From a virus: a stretch of 23,296 bases of DNA. Numbering within the stretch: the first letter of the stretch is position 1; each line of letters begins with the position of its first letter. Positions 9,002 through 16,115 of the stretch are shown one piece after another. The notes under the pieces are model-generated. The model was not told the origin of the DNA, made no database searches, and was given only the letters and a program-made list of their open reading frames with translations. Both the position numbers and the translations under genes were made by a program. The stretch lies in the IMG/VR virus record IMGVR_UViG_3300046459_000238, positions 1 through 23,296 of that record. One strand, written 5' to 3'.

Positions 9002-9442
9002 CTAAATTTTCCTGTAAAACGCTTCCCCATAAGGGGCATACCCACGAGCTTTGTAAACTCGCCGCAATTTCTCCGGCGGAACATCAGAGAGATGCGAGAG
9101 CCCCGAAACAACGTAACCGCATCCCGCCGCCTTGCAATCTTTTTCGAACATGCGCAACAGGTCGAGCGCCTCGCCGCCCGGCTCCGTCATCCACGTATGT
9201 TCGAAGCCGCAAAGGCTGCCCGTGTAAAGGTCCGGCACAATCATGCCGAGAAAAAACGCTTTCGGCGCGTCGTGCTGAAATGAGCCGTAAGCTTTTCCAA
9301 AACCCTGCTCCATCATTCGCGCCCAAGACTTTATCAAAAATCCCACGTCCGCCGGACCGATAAACTTAATTCCGGCCACACGATTCGCCCACACTTTTGT
9401 CACAGCATCAGTCATTTCAGGCGTATTTAATCGGCGGACCAT
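9002..9442 (-). CDS. GNAT-fold-like protein, T7 gp13-like in position (146 aa)
   Basis: The second half follows the GNAT acetyltransferase pattern: a hydrophobic strand (FFLGMIVPDL), a helix (ALDLLRMFEKDCKAAGCGYV), then a Y-x-x-x-G-Y end with two Tyr-containing segments (VYKARGYAPYGEAFYRKI). A clear acetyl-CoA pyrophosphate loop (Q/RxxGxG/A) is not visible, so catalysis is doubtful. T7 gp13 is also small (138 residues), is placed by family classification near GNAT folds, and lies just before the ejection genes. The start is ATG 9442; an in-frame ATG ten codons in (MTDAV) is an alternative, and neither has a clear Shine-Dalgarno. It is preceded by a 24-bp gap holding a promoter-like repeat. 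Confidence 0.6.
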   Translation of the reverse strand: MVRRLNTPEMTDAVTKVWANRVAGIKFIGPADVGFLIKSWARMMEQGFGKAYGSFQHDAPKAFFLGMIVPDLYTGSLCGFEHTWMTEPGGEALDLLRMFEKDCKAAGCGYVVSGLSHLSDVPPEKLRRVYKARGYAPYGEAFYRKI

Positions 9443-9450
9443 GTATGGAG

Positions 9451-9480
9451 AATAGTCTCTAATTTTCTACGTCTTGACAA
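9451..9480 (-). promoter_or_regulatory. Promoter-like element upstream of the GNAT-like gene
   Basis: Minus-strand TTGTCA, 17 bases, then GACTATT. A near-copy with the same spacing lies at 15422-15451 (21 of 30 positions identical, including the 10-mer AGAGACTATT). It occupies one of the few uncoupled gaps. The -10 match to TATAAT is poor, so promoter function is tentative. Confidence 0.3.
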
Positions 9481-10285
9481 GCGTCCACAAAGCGATTTCG
9501 CCGGGGAAAACAAACGTCCCGGCAGCATAAAGCTTGTCCTGCTGAAACGTTTCGAATGCGGCCCTTGGAGTGATGCCCAAACCAACGGTAAGATTCGTTT
9601 CCGGCGTCGCGCCGGGGTCTTTCGTGGCCTGCGAGAGCACCCGCCCGCGAAAGTCCACGTTGCCCGCGCCGAAAAGCGCCCACCCTGGATTGCTATTGAG
9701 CGCATCGGTGAGGACTTCGAACGCCACTTGCTTAATGTCGCCCGGCACTCCGGAGACAGTGCGCCAGGAGGCGCGCTCCCACCAAATGAGACAGTTGATT
9801 GTGGTATCGAAAAATTGCTGGTAGTCCACCGGCGATGCTGGCCGCGCAGAAGTTGGTCCGGACGGGGGCTCGCTGTTGAACGGGGTCCAATTAACACCAT
9901 CGAACACATACCAACCCACCGCAGAGCCGAAATCATTCGGCGCAATGTCGGTAGCGTCTTTTGTGGTCCGCAGCCACACCGGCGGCGTGCTGGTGCCCGG
10001 CGTCGAAGTGCCGATGAAAAATGGAATGGTGAACGAGGCCGAAATATCCAGCGGCACATATCGCTTGATTGAGTCGTCCCACACCCACCACTGAGTCCCG
10101 TTTTTCAACCAGGGGCCAACGTTGCTCGTCGGCTCGGTGTCGCCGATGAAAATAAAGTTGGTGCCGTTGGGCGAAAGGATTTTCATCCGCTTCACCATCG
10201 CGGCGAGGAAGTCGTTTGGCGTGCCGCGAAAAGTTGCGGGCAGTGGCGCGGCCTGAATGAACAGGCTAGTAGGAATTAAGCTCAT
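9467..10285 (-). CDS. Probable tail/receptor-binding structural protein (272 aa)
   Basis: The start overlaps the upstream stop as ATGA. Residues 40-85 contain GDTEPTSNVGPWLKNG followed by WWVWD and YVPLDIS, an aromatic-rich motif I associate with phage tail/fibre proteins. A second aromatic cluster occurs at GWYVFDGVNW and a third at CLIWWERASW. The C-terminal third (TDALNSNPGWALFGAGN onward) resembles tail-fibre tip segments. There is one cysteine, no signal peptide and no enzyme motif. Its neighbours are tail components upstream and the GNAT-like and ejection genes downstream. Structural role likely, exact function unknown. Confidence 0.6.
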   Translation of the reverse strand: MSLIPTSLFIQAAPLPATFRGTPNDFLAAMVKRMKILSPNGTNFIFIGDTEPTSNVGPWLKNGTQWWVWDDSIKRYVPLDISASFTIPFFIGTSTPGTSTPPVWLRTTKDATDIAPNDFGSAVGWYVFDGVNWTPFNSEPPSGPTSARPASPVDYQQFFDTTINCLIWWERASWRTVSGVPGDIKQVAFEVLTDALNSNPGWALFGAGNVDFRGRVLSQATKDPGATPETNLTVGLGITPRAAFETFQQDKLYAAGTFVFPGEIALWTLVKT

Positions 10286-12027
10286 ACGTTTGTAAAGGTT
10301 GCTTCAAGTTCGATTTCGGTTTGCGTGGCGACTGATGGAGCGGCGCAGACTCCGCCCGCGATAACTCCAACGTCCACAATAAGTGTATAGGGCACTCCGC
10401 CGTTAGACGGCAGGGTGAGAGGAACATCATAGGTCCCAGCAGCATGTGCGGATGGGTCCCAGTTGAAAGAGAACGCAGGACCCCCCGGTCCGGGATTGAA
10501 AATCGCGATGCCTCCGCAAAGAGTGGGAATGTCTCCGCTTTTGTTCAGAACGATGTGGACATTTATGTTGCAGGTGCCGTTGCCCCCTACGGTGACCGAA
10601 GACTGGCGCTCGATTTGCGCATCGCTCGTGAACGGATTAGGAATGTTGGCGTGCACGGCTTGCTGGTTAGGCGTCGTTTGAGAGAAGCCGAACGTTCCGC
10701 CGCCATCGGCTCCGCTTGCAAGAGTGAACCAACCCGGCGTCAGCGAATCCCAATTCGGGCACGAGTTAATTACCCAGGTGCAATGTGGTTCGCACGCGTC
10801 GCACGAATTCCAGCAGTCGTTGTCCTTGTCGCATTCGATGACGTTGAAATCGTAGGTCCCCGGAGTCGTCGCAGTTCCCGAAAGCGTAGCCGTCGAAGCG
10901 TCGAAGGTGAGCCCCGGAATTCCAAACGGGTGCGGCGCTATATATTCAATCTGCCAGAAATACGGCGGGGTTCCGCCGGTTGCCGTCCAGGTGAATGAAT
11001 AGGGCACGCCGATTTCAGGAGTCGGAGGAGGCGACGTGCTGTTGACGCCCTCAACGAAAAGTCGGTAGCTCAGTTCTTGAAACTGGTTGCTCGCGTCCGT
11101 GATTTCGACAACGAAATTAAAAGTTCCGTATTCGGTCGGGGTGCCGTGAATGGACGCGCTCAGTGGCGTATCTTGCGTAAACACGATGCCCGCCGGGAGC
11201 GGGCCGACAAGTGAGAACGTGCAGGGGGCCGCAAAGGTGCCCGGCGCATCAAAAGTGAAACCGTCCGCGAAGTCCTTGCACATGTTGAACTCGAACGGCG
11301 GGCCGGGAGGACCCGCCGGTATGCACTTGCATTGCGTGGTGTCCCAAGCGAAGCCGGTATCACACGGCAGGTCCGGGAAACTACACGGAACACACTCACA
11401 CATTAATTCATTGAAACCGAAACCGTCTTCGCAGAGCGTGAGAGGCACGCAGCTACAGGCCGGTTTGCTGAGCGGCGTTTCGCCGTCCAGGGTAATCGCC
11501 GATACGGCATAGCAGCCGTCCGCGCAGGTCTGAAATATAAGTCCGGTGTTGGACACCAACTCAAGCGAATAGGTGCCGTCAATCGTTTCGCTCCGGTAGA
11601 TGTTGATTTGCGTCCCGGTCGGGAACTGGTCAATCGTCCAGTAGGAGTATCCGGTTCCGTCCGAGTGAAACGCGTCGCTCAGCGGAGTCGTCGAACCATC
11701 GGCGAGCACGGCGTCAAATTTGTAATAGCCAATCTTGCAAAGCGCGATGGTTCCGGGAGGCACGCACTCGCTGATGATGGCGAACTGGTCGCCCACGGTA
11801 GGCTGAAAATAAATCGTGTAACAGAGCGCGCCAGGGTAAGTGTTCCAGGACAAATACGAGTGGCCGATACCGCGCTTAATCAGACCGGTCGGGGAGTTGT
11901 TCCCGCCGATGGGCTCCAGCACAATCACGGCGTGGCCGGAGCCTGAGAAAATGGTTTCGCAGACCGGCGGGCAGACATATTCAATCCGAGGAGTCCGCAA
12001 AAATAAAGTGTCGAGGACGGTATTCAT
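10282..12027 (-). CDS. Cysteine-rich multidomain adhesin-like protein with fn3-like, EGF-like and He_PIG-like domains (581 aa)
   Basis: The start overlaps the nozzle-like gene stop as TAATG. I count 27 cysteines. Residues about 55-100 and 125-190 look fibronectin-III-like (LSWNTYPGALCYTIY; YAVSAITLDGETPLS). Residues 190-240 form a dense Cys cluster (CEDGFG...CECVPC...CDTGFAW...CKC) with EGF-like spacing. Residues 260-330 (LPAGIVF...IHGTPTEYGTFNFVVEITD) and 340-400 (GLTFDASTATLSGTATTPGTYDF) match the He_PIG/putative-Ig pattern. A second Cys group lies at 399-423. The C-terminal 150 residues look like a beta-sandwich. No signal peptide. Position right after the tail tube genes suggests a tail-tip or spike adhesin. 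Domain calls are from pattern recognition only. Confidence 0.65.
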   Translation of the reverse strand: MNTVLDTLFLRTPRIEYVCPPVCETIFSGSGHAVIVLEPIGGNNSPTGLIKRGIGHSYLSWNTYPGALCYTIYFQPTVGDQFAIISECVPPGTIALCKIGYYKFDAVLADGSTTPLSDAFHSDGTGYSYWTIDQFPTGTQINIYRSETIDGTYSLELVSNTGLIFQTCADGCYAVSAITLDGETPLSKPACSCVPLTLCEDGFGFNELMCECVPCSFPDLPCDTGFAWDTTQCKCIPAGPPGPPFEFNMCKDFADGFTFDAPGTFAAPCTFSLVGPLPAGIVFTQDTPLSASIHGTPTEYGTFNFVVEITDASNQFQELSYRLFVEGVNSTSPPPTPEIGVPYSFTWTATGGTPPYFWQIEYIAPHPFGIPGLTFDASTATLSGTATTPGTYDFNVIECDKDNDCWNSCDACEPHCTWVINSCPNWDSLTPGWFTLASGADGGGTFGFSQTTPNQQAVHANIPNPFTSDAQIERQSSVTVGGNGTCNINVHIVLNKSGDIPTLCGGIAIFNPGPGGPAFSFNWDPSAHAAGTYDVPLTLPSNGGVPYTLIVDVGVIAGGVCAAPSVATQTEIELEATFTNV

Positions 12028-14039
12028 TAGGTGTCGATGCCTGCTGAAATTGTGGGCGGAACTACTCCGGCAAGCTCTGCCTCCGCCTGTTTCGTGGCGA
12101 TTATTTTAGCGACTCGGTCGGCGGCGTTCTGATTGACGATGCTCTCCGCGAAACCAACGCCCACGGCGCTGAATCCGTCCTGGATTACAAGCTCCGTTTG
12201 GTTAGAAGTGAAGTGCTGTTCCTGCACGTCCGCAAGAGCGGCAGTGACTTCCTCCCGGTCGGTGCCCTTGACTGCGGCTCCGTCGTATCGGACCGCGTTC
12301 AGGCCGGTCTCGTCCTCGCACGCATTGGACGCGCCGGATTTGTCTTCCGGAGTAGTCAGTGCAAAAGAGCGGACATATTTAACCGTGGCCGGGCCGTGCC
12401 CCACAACGAGATATTGGAAGCAGTCGTCAATGTTGTCAATGTCGGCGCGTTCAATACCGCACGCACTCAAAGAATCGTTGTCGGTTTTCTGGTTCGCGTC
12501 CTCCGTGCGGACGGTGCGAGACTGTGGCTTGAAAGAAAAAATTGTGGTGTTTGCGTCCATCTCTACGTCCCAGGAGAGACTACCTTTTTCAACAGAAATC
12601 CGCTTGGACATGACTTGCTGAAAAGCGCCCCTGGTGCCGCCCGCATAAAACACGCCTAAGTCCAGGTCCTCCGCGATGCCAACCAGCGCAATGTCTACCC
12701 ACTGCAAGCGGCAGGTAGAGCCCGGCAGTTTGGCCTGCACCGGCGCGGTCTGGCCGAAGTGCGCGCGCGTGGTGAACGCCCAGGTAATCGGGCAACCGTT
12801 ATCTAGCCGGTCCGGCCTGAAGGATTCCCACAGCCGATTGTGCCCGTCCGTATCGGCGGAGACGTGAAAGGCGCGCTCTGCGTCCATGATTTCGCCGCAG
12901 ACCCACTCAACCGGGCGCGTCCCGGTCCAATGACCGGCCCACGACGGACCAGAGGCATCGGTCAGCGTCGCCAGGGAGGCGTTATTCAAAACCCAAGTGT
13001 GCTTGTTGAAAGTGTCCTCCGCCGGAACTGACATGACGAAAAATTGCCCGAAGGTGCCCGCCGCCACGAGACTCAAGTCCTCGCTGAGAGTGACTTTCGA
13101 GAACATCATTTCATTATCCCGGACCGGCAGCCGGGACGTTAGCTTGCCGGACGTGGCCGGGTCGAACACCGCGACGCCCGAAGGAGAAAACCAAATGACC
13201 TGCCCGTAGTGAGACTTTATCGAGCGATTCGAGAGGCATCCCACCTGCAAAATTTCTTCTTGAAAATTCGTGGTCGTCGGCCACTGCGAACGGTCCTGAA
13301 TGTTGGCCTGGAGGATGGAAGCGTTAGCCTCAGTGAAGACCAACAACTGCGGCGATTCCACGCTGGGAGTTTTTACCATCCCGGTCACTTCGCTGGCGAA
13401 GTAGAACGCGGTCTGTCCGCCGAGATAGATTTGCTCTCGGAAGCTAAACGGATTTGCAATGTCGCTCGCCTGCACCGAATTATTTACGGAGACCCAAAGA
13501 CGGTTGCCCACCCATACCATAGGCCCACCGGCGGGGGTATCAAAAGCGTGGTCGCGAATGTGGCCGGAGTTGGACCCGTCATACCAAGCGGGCGCGGTAA
13601 AGCCGCCGTCCTGCATAATGAGCACGGACTTGGGGGAAATTACTTTAATGCCCGATGAAAAGTCCTCGTTTAAACGCTCTGCCGCCTGAGTGGTGAGCGC
13701 CCAAAAAATCTGCTTCGCGGTCGGAGAAAAAAGAACGTTCGTGAGCAGGTGAAATTGATTGAATGGCCACAGGGCAACATAGACCTGCCCGTCAATGGCG
13801 ACGACCATCTGCTCCAGGCCCTCTTGCGGCTTGAAAATGGCCGCGCCCTGAAGGTTGCCGTCCGGTAACTGCACGATGCAGCGATGCCCAGGACGGCAAG
13901 AGAGTTGCCCGCCAAGGTTAATCATGTTCAGCATGGTCCAGCACGCGCCTATGCGGGTCTGCGACGGGTCATTAGACGAGTCAGCGCCCACGAAGAACGT
14001 GCCGTCATAGTCGAGGATTCTAGCGCCAGCTTCTCCCAT
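12027..14039 (-). CDS. Tail nozzle / tail tubular protein B-like structural protein (670 aa)
   Basis: The start overlaps the adaptor-like gene stop as TAATG. The protein is beta-rich with repeated strand-turn segments (VWVGNRLWVSVNNSVQASD, LLVFTEANASILQ, VIWFSPSGVAVFDPATS, FFVMSVPAEDTF) suggestive of a propeller or stacked beta domains. About ten cysteines are scattered. The C-terminal 80 residues are helical and Ala/Glu-rich. Length and place directly after the adaptor-like gene fit T7 gp12 (794 residues), the nozzle of the short tail. The call rests mainly on order and secondary-structure impression; an alternative is a generic baseplate or tail protein. Confidence 0.6.
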   Translation of the reverse strand: MGEAGARILDYDGTFFVGADSSNDPSQTRIGACWTMLNMINLGGQLSCRPGHRCIVQLPDGNLQGAAIFKPQEGLEQMVVAIDGQVYVALWPFNQFHLLTNVLFSPTAKQIFWALTTQAAERLNEDFSSGIKVISPKSVLIMQDGGFTAPAWYDGSNSGHIRDHAFDTPAGGPMVWVGNRLWVSVNNSVQASDIANPFSFREQIYLGGQTAFYFASEVTGMVKTPSVESPQLLVFTEANASILQANIQDRSQWPTTTNFQEEILQVGCLSNRSIKSHYGQVIWFSPSGVAVFDPATSGKLTSRLPVRDNEMMFSKVTLSEDLSLVAAGTFGQFFVMSVPAEDTFNKHTWVLNNASLATLTDASGPSWAGHWTGTRPVEWVCGEIMDAERAFHVSADTDGHNRLWESFRPDRLDNGCPITWAFTTRAHFGQTAPVQAKLPGSTCRLQWVDIALVGIAEDLDLGVFYAGGTRGAFQQVMSKRISVEKGSLSWDVEMDANTTIFSFKPQSRTVRTEDANQKTDNDSLSACGIERADIDNIDDCFQYLVVGHGPATVKYVRSFALTTPEDKSGASNACEDETGLNAVRYDGAAVKGTDREEVTAALADVQEQHFTSNQTELVIQDGFSAVGVGFAESIVNQNAADRVAKIIATKQAEAELAGVVPPTISAGIDT

Positions 14040-15046
14040 TACCTTATGTCGTAGTCGTATTTGTCTCGCGGCTGGCTCATGTCGATGACCTGAATGGGCA
14101 TATACAAGGGCGGCTCTGCCATTTGCTGCGCTTCAATTTCCAGTCGCGCGGCGTCCGCCTCGTAGGCGTGCGCGTCGGCAATCTGAAGGTCTGCGTAATG
14201 TTTCCGAGCCTGCATAGCGAGCAAGAAAGCGACGCGGCTTTTCAAGGCGATATGGTCGAAGCGACTGAAGAAAACTGGATTGGTCTTGCGGTAGGCGATG
14301 CGCGCCCAGTTGCAAGAGCGGTTGAGTTGAATCCGCCGATACTGCGGGTTCTGTTCGTCCGGCTCGTAAATTCCCAGGAGGGTGCCGGTGGTGCCGCTGT
14401 CATCCGTGGTGCTGAGCCGGACATTGCCCACAGTTCGGTCTTTGAAAATTCCGGTGATGCGTGCAATCTCTGGCGCGCCCACGTCCGGGACTGCGACGCC
14501 GTAAATCGTTGGGACCCGATAGCCGTTTAACACCTGCCCGCCCTCCGTGTGGCGCAGGACATTGCCCTTGCTATCGAACCCGTAAACTATGAAAGTCTTG
14601 CCGTTGTCTTCCGGCGTCTGGAGATACGCGACGAGTTGCGCCGGGTGCACAAGGTCACGAAAAGTAAAATGGTAGCCGCCCTGGTCCATCCACTTCCACT
14701 CGCAGATTGTTTTGCAGCTTCCGGGACCGTTCAAATGGAACTCGAAAAGCTGAGCCATCCCGAGCACGGGTTGCCCGCCGATGTTCACGCCGATGACCAT
14801 TTCCACTTCGCGCGGCATCGTGATGCAGCGCCGCCCGCACCCGGCAGGATTGTTGCAAATGCTGCCGATTTTATCGCACCCGCTGCAACCGGCGGAACAA
14901 ATGTCGATGAAGCCTTTCCAGCCTTCCAGGTCGGCCTTATTCGAAATCAGGGTGACCGCATCACCGCACCAGCGAAAAAGTTTGGTGTCGTCGCAGACGC
15001 CAATGATTTTTTTGGCCTCGTCGTATATATCGTCTACTCGGAAAAT
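14039..15046 (-). CDS. Head-tail adaptor-like (gp11-like in position) protein with probable ATT start (335 aa)
   Basis: The ORF is open from a TGA inside the upstream gene, but no ATG, GTG or TTG occurs before codon 77 (ATG 14818). The 76 codons before that ATG read as a good protein: VDDIYDEAKKIIGV, then WCGDAVTLISNKADLEGW, a helical start I recognise from phage adaptor/neck proteins, then a Cys cluster (C50, C54, C57, C64, C70, C74). ATT at 15046 stands 5 bases after GGGGAGG, ideal spacing. After residue 77, ITMPREVEMVIGVNIGG and FEFHLNGPGSC continue a family pattern I recall from phage structural proteins. The C-terminal 80 residues are helical (ARKHYADLQIADAHAYEAD). It ends in a TAATG overlap with the nozzle-like gene. 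If ATT is wrong, a sequencing error near 15046 or a 259-residue product from 14818 are the alternatives. Confidence 0.7.
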   Translation of the reverse strand: MFRVDDIYDEAKKIIGVCDDTKLFRWCGDAVTLISNKADLEGWKGFIDICSAGCSGCDKIGSICNNPAGCGRRCITMPREVEMVIGVNIGGQPVLGMAQLFEFHLNGPGSCKTICEWKWMDQGGYHFTFRDLVHPAQLVAYLQTPEDNGKTFIVYGFDSKGNVLRHTEGGQVLNGYRVPTIYGVAVPDVGAPEIARITGIFKDRTVGNVRLSTTDDSGTTGTLLGIYEPDEQNPQYRRIQLNRSCNWARIAYRKTNPVFFSRFDHIALKSRVAFLLAMQARKHYADLQIADAHAYEADAARLEIEAQQMAEPPLYMPIQVIDMSQPRDKYDYDIR

Positions 15047-15051
15047 AAATG

Positions 15052-15058
15052 CCTCCCC
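15052..15058 (-). promoter_or_regulatory. Shine-Dalgarno GGGGAGG that points to an ATT start
   Basis: GGGGAGG on the minus strand, spacer CATTT (5 bases), then ATT at 15046-15044 in the frame of the adaptor-like gene. No ordinary start codon lies at a usable distance in that frame. Confidence 0.7.
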
Positions 15059-15060
15059 GG

Positions 15061-15417
15061 TTAATCGTTTTCGTCGCCGTCGTCATCGTCTTCCGCCATT
15101 CGCTCCGCAGCGAGTTTGTCCAGGGCGTCCCCGGCCTCGTCCAGGCGCTTCGAAGGCTCATTGACTTCGGGCTCCGCTGAGATGACGCGCTTGATTTGAA
15201 TATCGCACTCGTAGCGCTCCCCGGCCTTCGTGGTCGTCTGCACTACCCTGGTGACAGCGTAGTGGACCAGCATGTTCCCGTGCGCCGGGATTTTAATTTC
15301 CTCGTCGCCGGAGTAGTGAATCGTCGGGAAAGTTTCTTGGGGCTCGTCTTTCAAAGGGACCATCCCGTTCAGACTGTCGCCGTAATTTATCGCCAAACTT
15401 TTATCAACTTTCAGCAT
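15061..15417 (-). CDS. Small structural-type protein with acidic tail (118 aa)
   Basis: The start at ATG 15417 (MLKVDKSLAINYGDSLNG) is chosen because the longer frame to 15510 overlaps the previous gene and reads as non-protein-like. The middle is a compact beta segment (FPTIHYSGDEEIKIP, VHYAVTRVVQTTTKAGERYECDIQIKRV). The C-terminus is helical and ends in an acidic run (AEDDDDGDEND). One cysteine. I recall similar small beta proteins with acidic ends near phage capsid genes, but cannot name the family. It is preceded by a 26-bp gap with a promoter-like repeat and followed after 14 bases by the ATT start of the adaptor-like gene. Confidence 0.65.
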   Translation of the reverse strand: MLKVDKSLAINYGDSLNGMVPLKDEPQETFPTIHYSGDEEIKIPAHGNMLVHYAVTRVVQTTTKAGERYECDIQIKRVISAEPEVNEPSKRLDEAGDALDKLAAERMAEDDDDGDEND

Positions 15418-15421
15418 ATCA

Positions 15422-15451
15422 AATAGTCTCTGTTTTCTCAGGTTTAGGCAA
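15422..15451 (-). promoter_or_regulatory. Promoter-like element upstream of the 118-aa gene
   Basis: Minus-strand TTGCCT, 17 bases, then GACTATT, ending 4 bases before ATG 15417. The near-copy is at 9451-9480. If it is a promoter, transcription would start at or next to the start codon, giving a near-leaderless message. Tentative. Confidence 0.3.
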
Positions 15452-16115
15452 GCAGCACAACCGCCAAATCGAAAATTTGTGGCTGCGACGCGGTGCCGTT
15501 CCACGAGCACTGCACCGAGTTAAGCACTCCGTTGGATTCACTGAACGCCATCGTCTGCGGTCCACTTTCCGAGAAAGCGTAACCAATCACTGCTGGAGAC
15601 GACAGTGCTACCTGAGTGAAAAAAACAGAATCAAGCACGTCGGCATTAGACGAATTAGGGGTAAACACTTCTGCGGTAAAATTTGGGCTCCCTTTGGTTA
15701 TGTCCACAAACAGCATAGCGCGATACGGGGTAAAGCCCGCCGCCGGGACAACCGCGTTGCCCGATGGAACAAACGAAGCCCCAAGGGCTACCGTAGTTCC
15801 TACTCTAGTTAATGGTGCTGGAGCAACCTGGGTATAAGAAAACGCATTGGTAGTCCAGTTTCCTCCGTATCGAATTCCTATAAAGTTTGTGGTGCTAAAA
15901 TCTCCTATGATGTTCGCGACTCCGGAGCCAAACCCCAAATGAAGCTGATATGAGGAATTCAGACCCACGAAAGGAGTCATCATCCAAAGAATCCCAACGC
16001 GAATTTTGGACCAAGTCGAAGGTAGCGTGATTGGCCGAGCCCAGGACGAACTCGACATTGAAATTGCAAGGTTAGGTCCCCCGCCGATAGTAGTGGTTGC
16101 TATGATAGATGCCAT
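15444..16115 (-). CDS. Adhesin-cassette second gene, copy 2 (223 aa, beta-rich)
   Basis: The start overlaps the upstream adhesin stop as TAATG. It is paralogous to the protein at 19709-20374: shared segments are SxSxWARxxTLPxxWSKxRxG, GDxxTTNFIG, xxFVDIxKGSPN, FFTQV, and the identical end AVVLLA. It is predicted to be all-beta, with few charged residues and Ser/Thr/Gly/Asn-rich loops, like phage tail-spike or appendage subunits. One cysteine, no signal peptide. Function unknown; constant pairing with the Ig-like gene suggests the two products assemble together. Confidence 0.65.
   Translation of the reverse strand: MASIIATTTIGGGPNLAISMSSSSWARPITLPSTWSKIRVGILWMMTPFVGLNSSYQLHLGFGSGVANIIGDFSTTNFIGIRYGGNWTTNAFSYTQVAPAPLTRVGTTVALGASFVPSGNAVVPAAGFTPYRAMLFVDITKGSPNFTAEVFTPNSSNADVLDSVFFTQVALSSPAVIGYAFSESGPQTMAFSESNGVLNSVQCSWNGTASQPQIFDLAVVLLA

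Noticed and set aside
14816-14818. ATG as start of the adaptor-like gene
   Set aside because: It discards 76 codons that read as a good helical N-terminus behind an ideal Shine-Dalgarno; kept only as an alternative.
15418-15510. Upstream extension of the 118-aa gene
   Set aside because: It overlaps the coding end of the adhesin partner and reads as Arg/Cys-rich shadow sequence.
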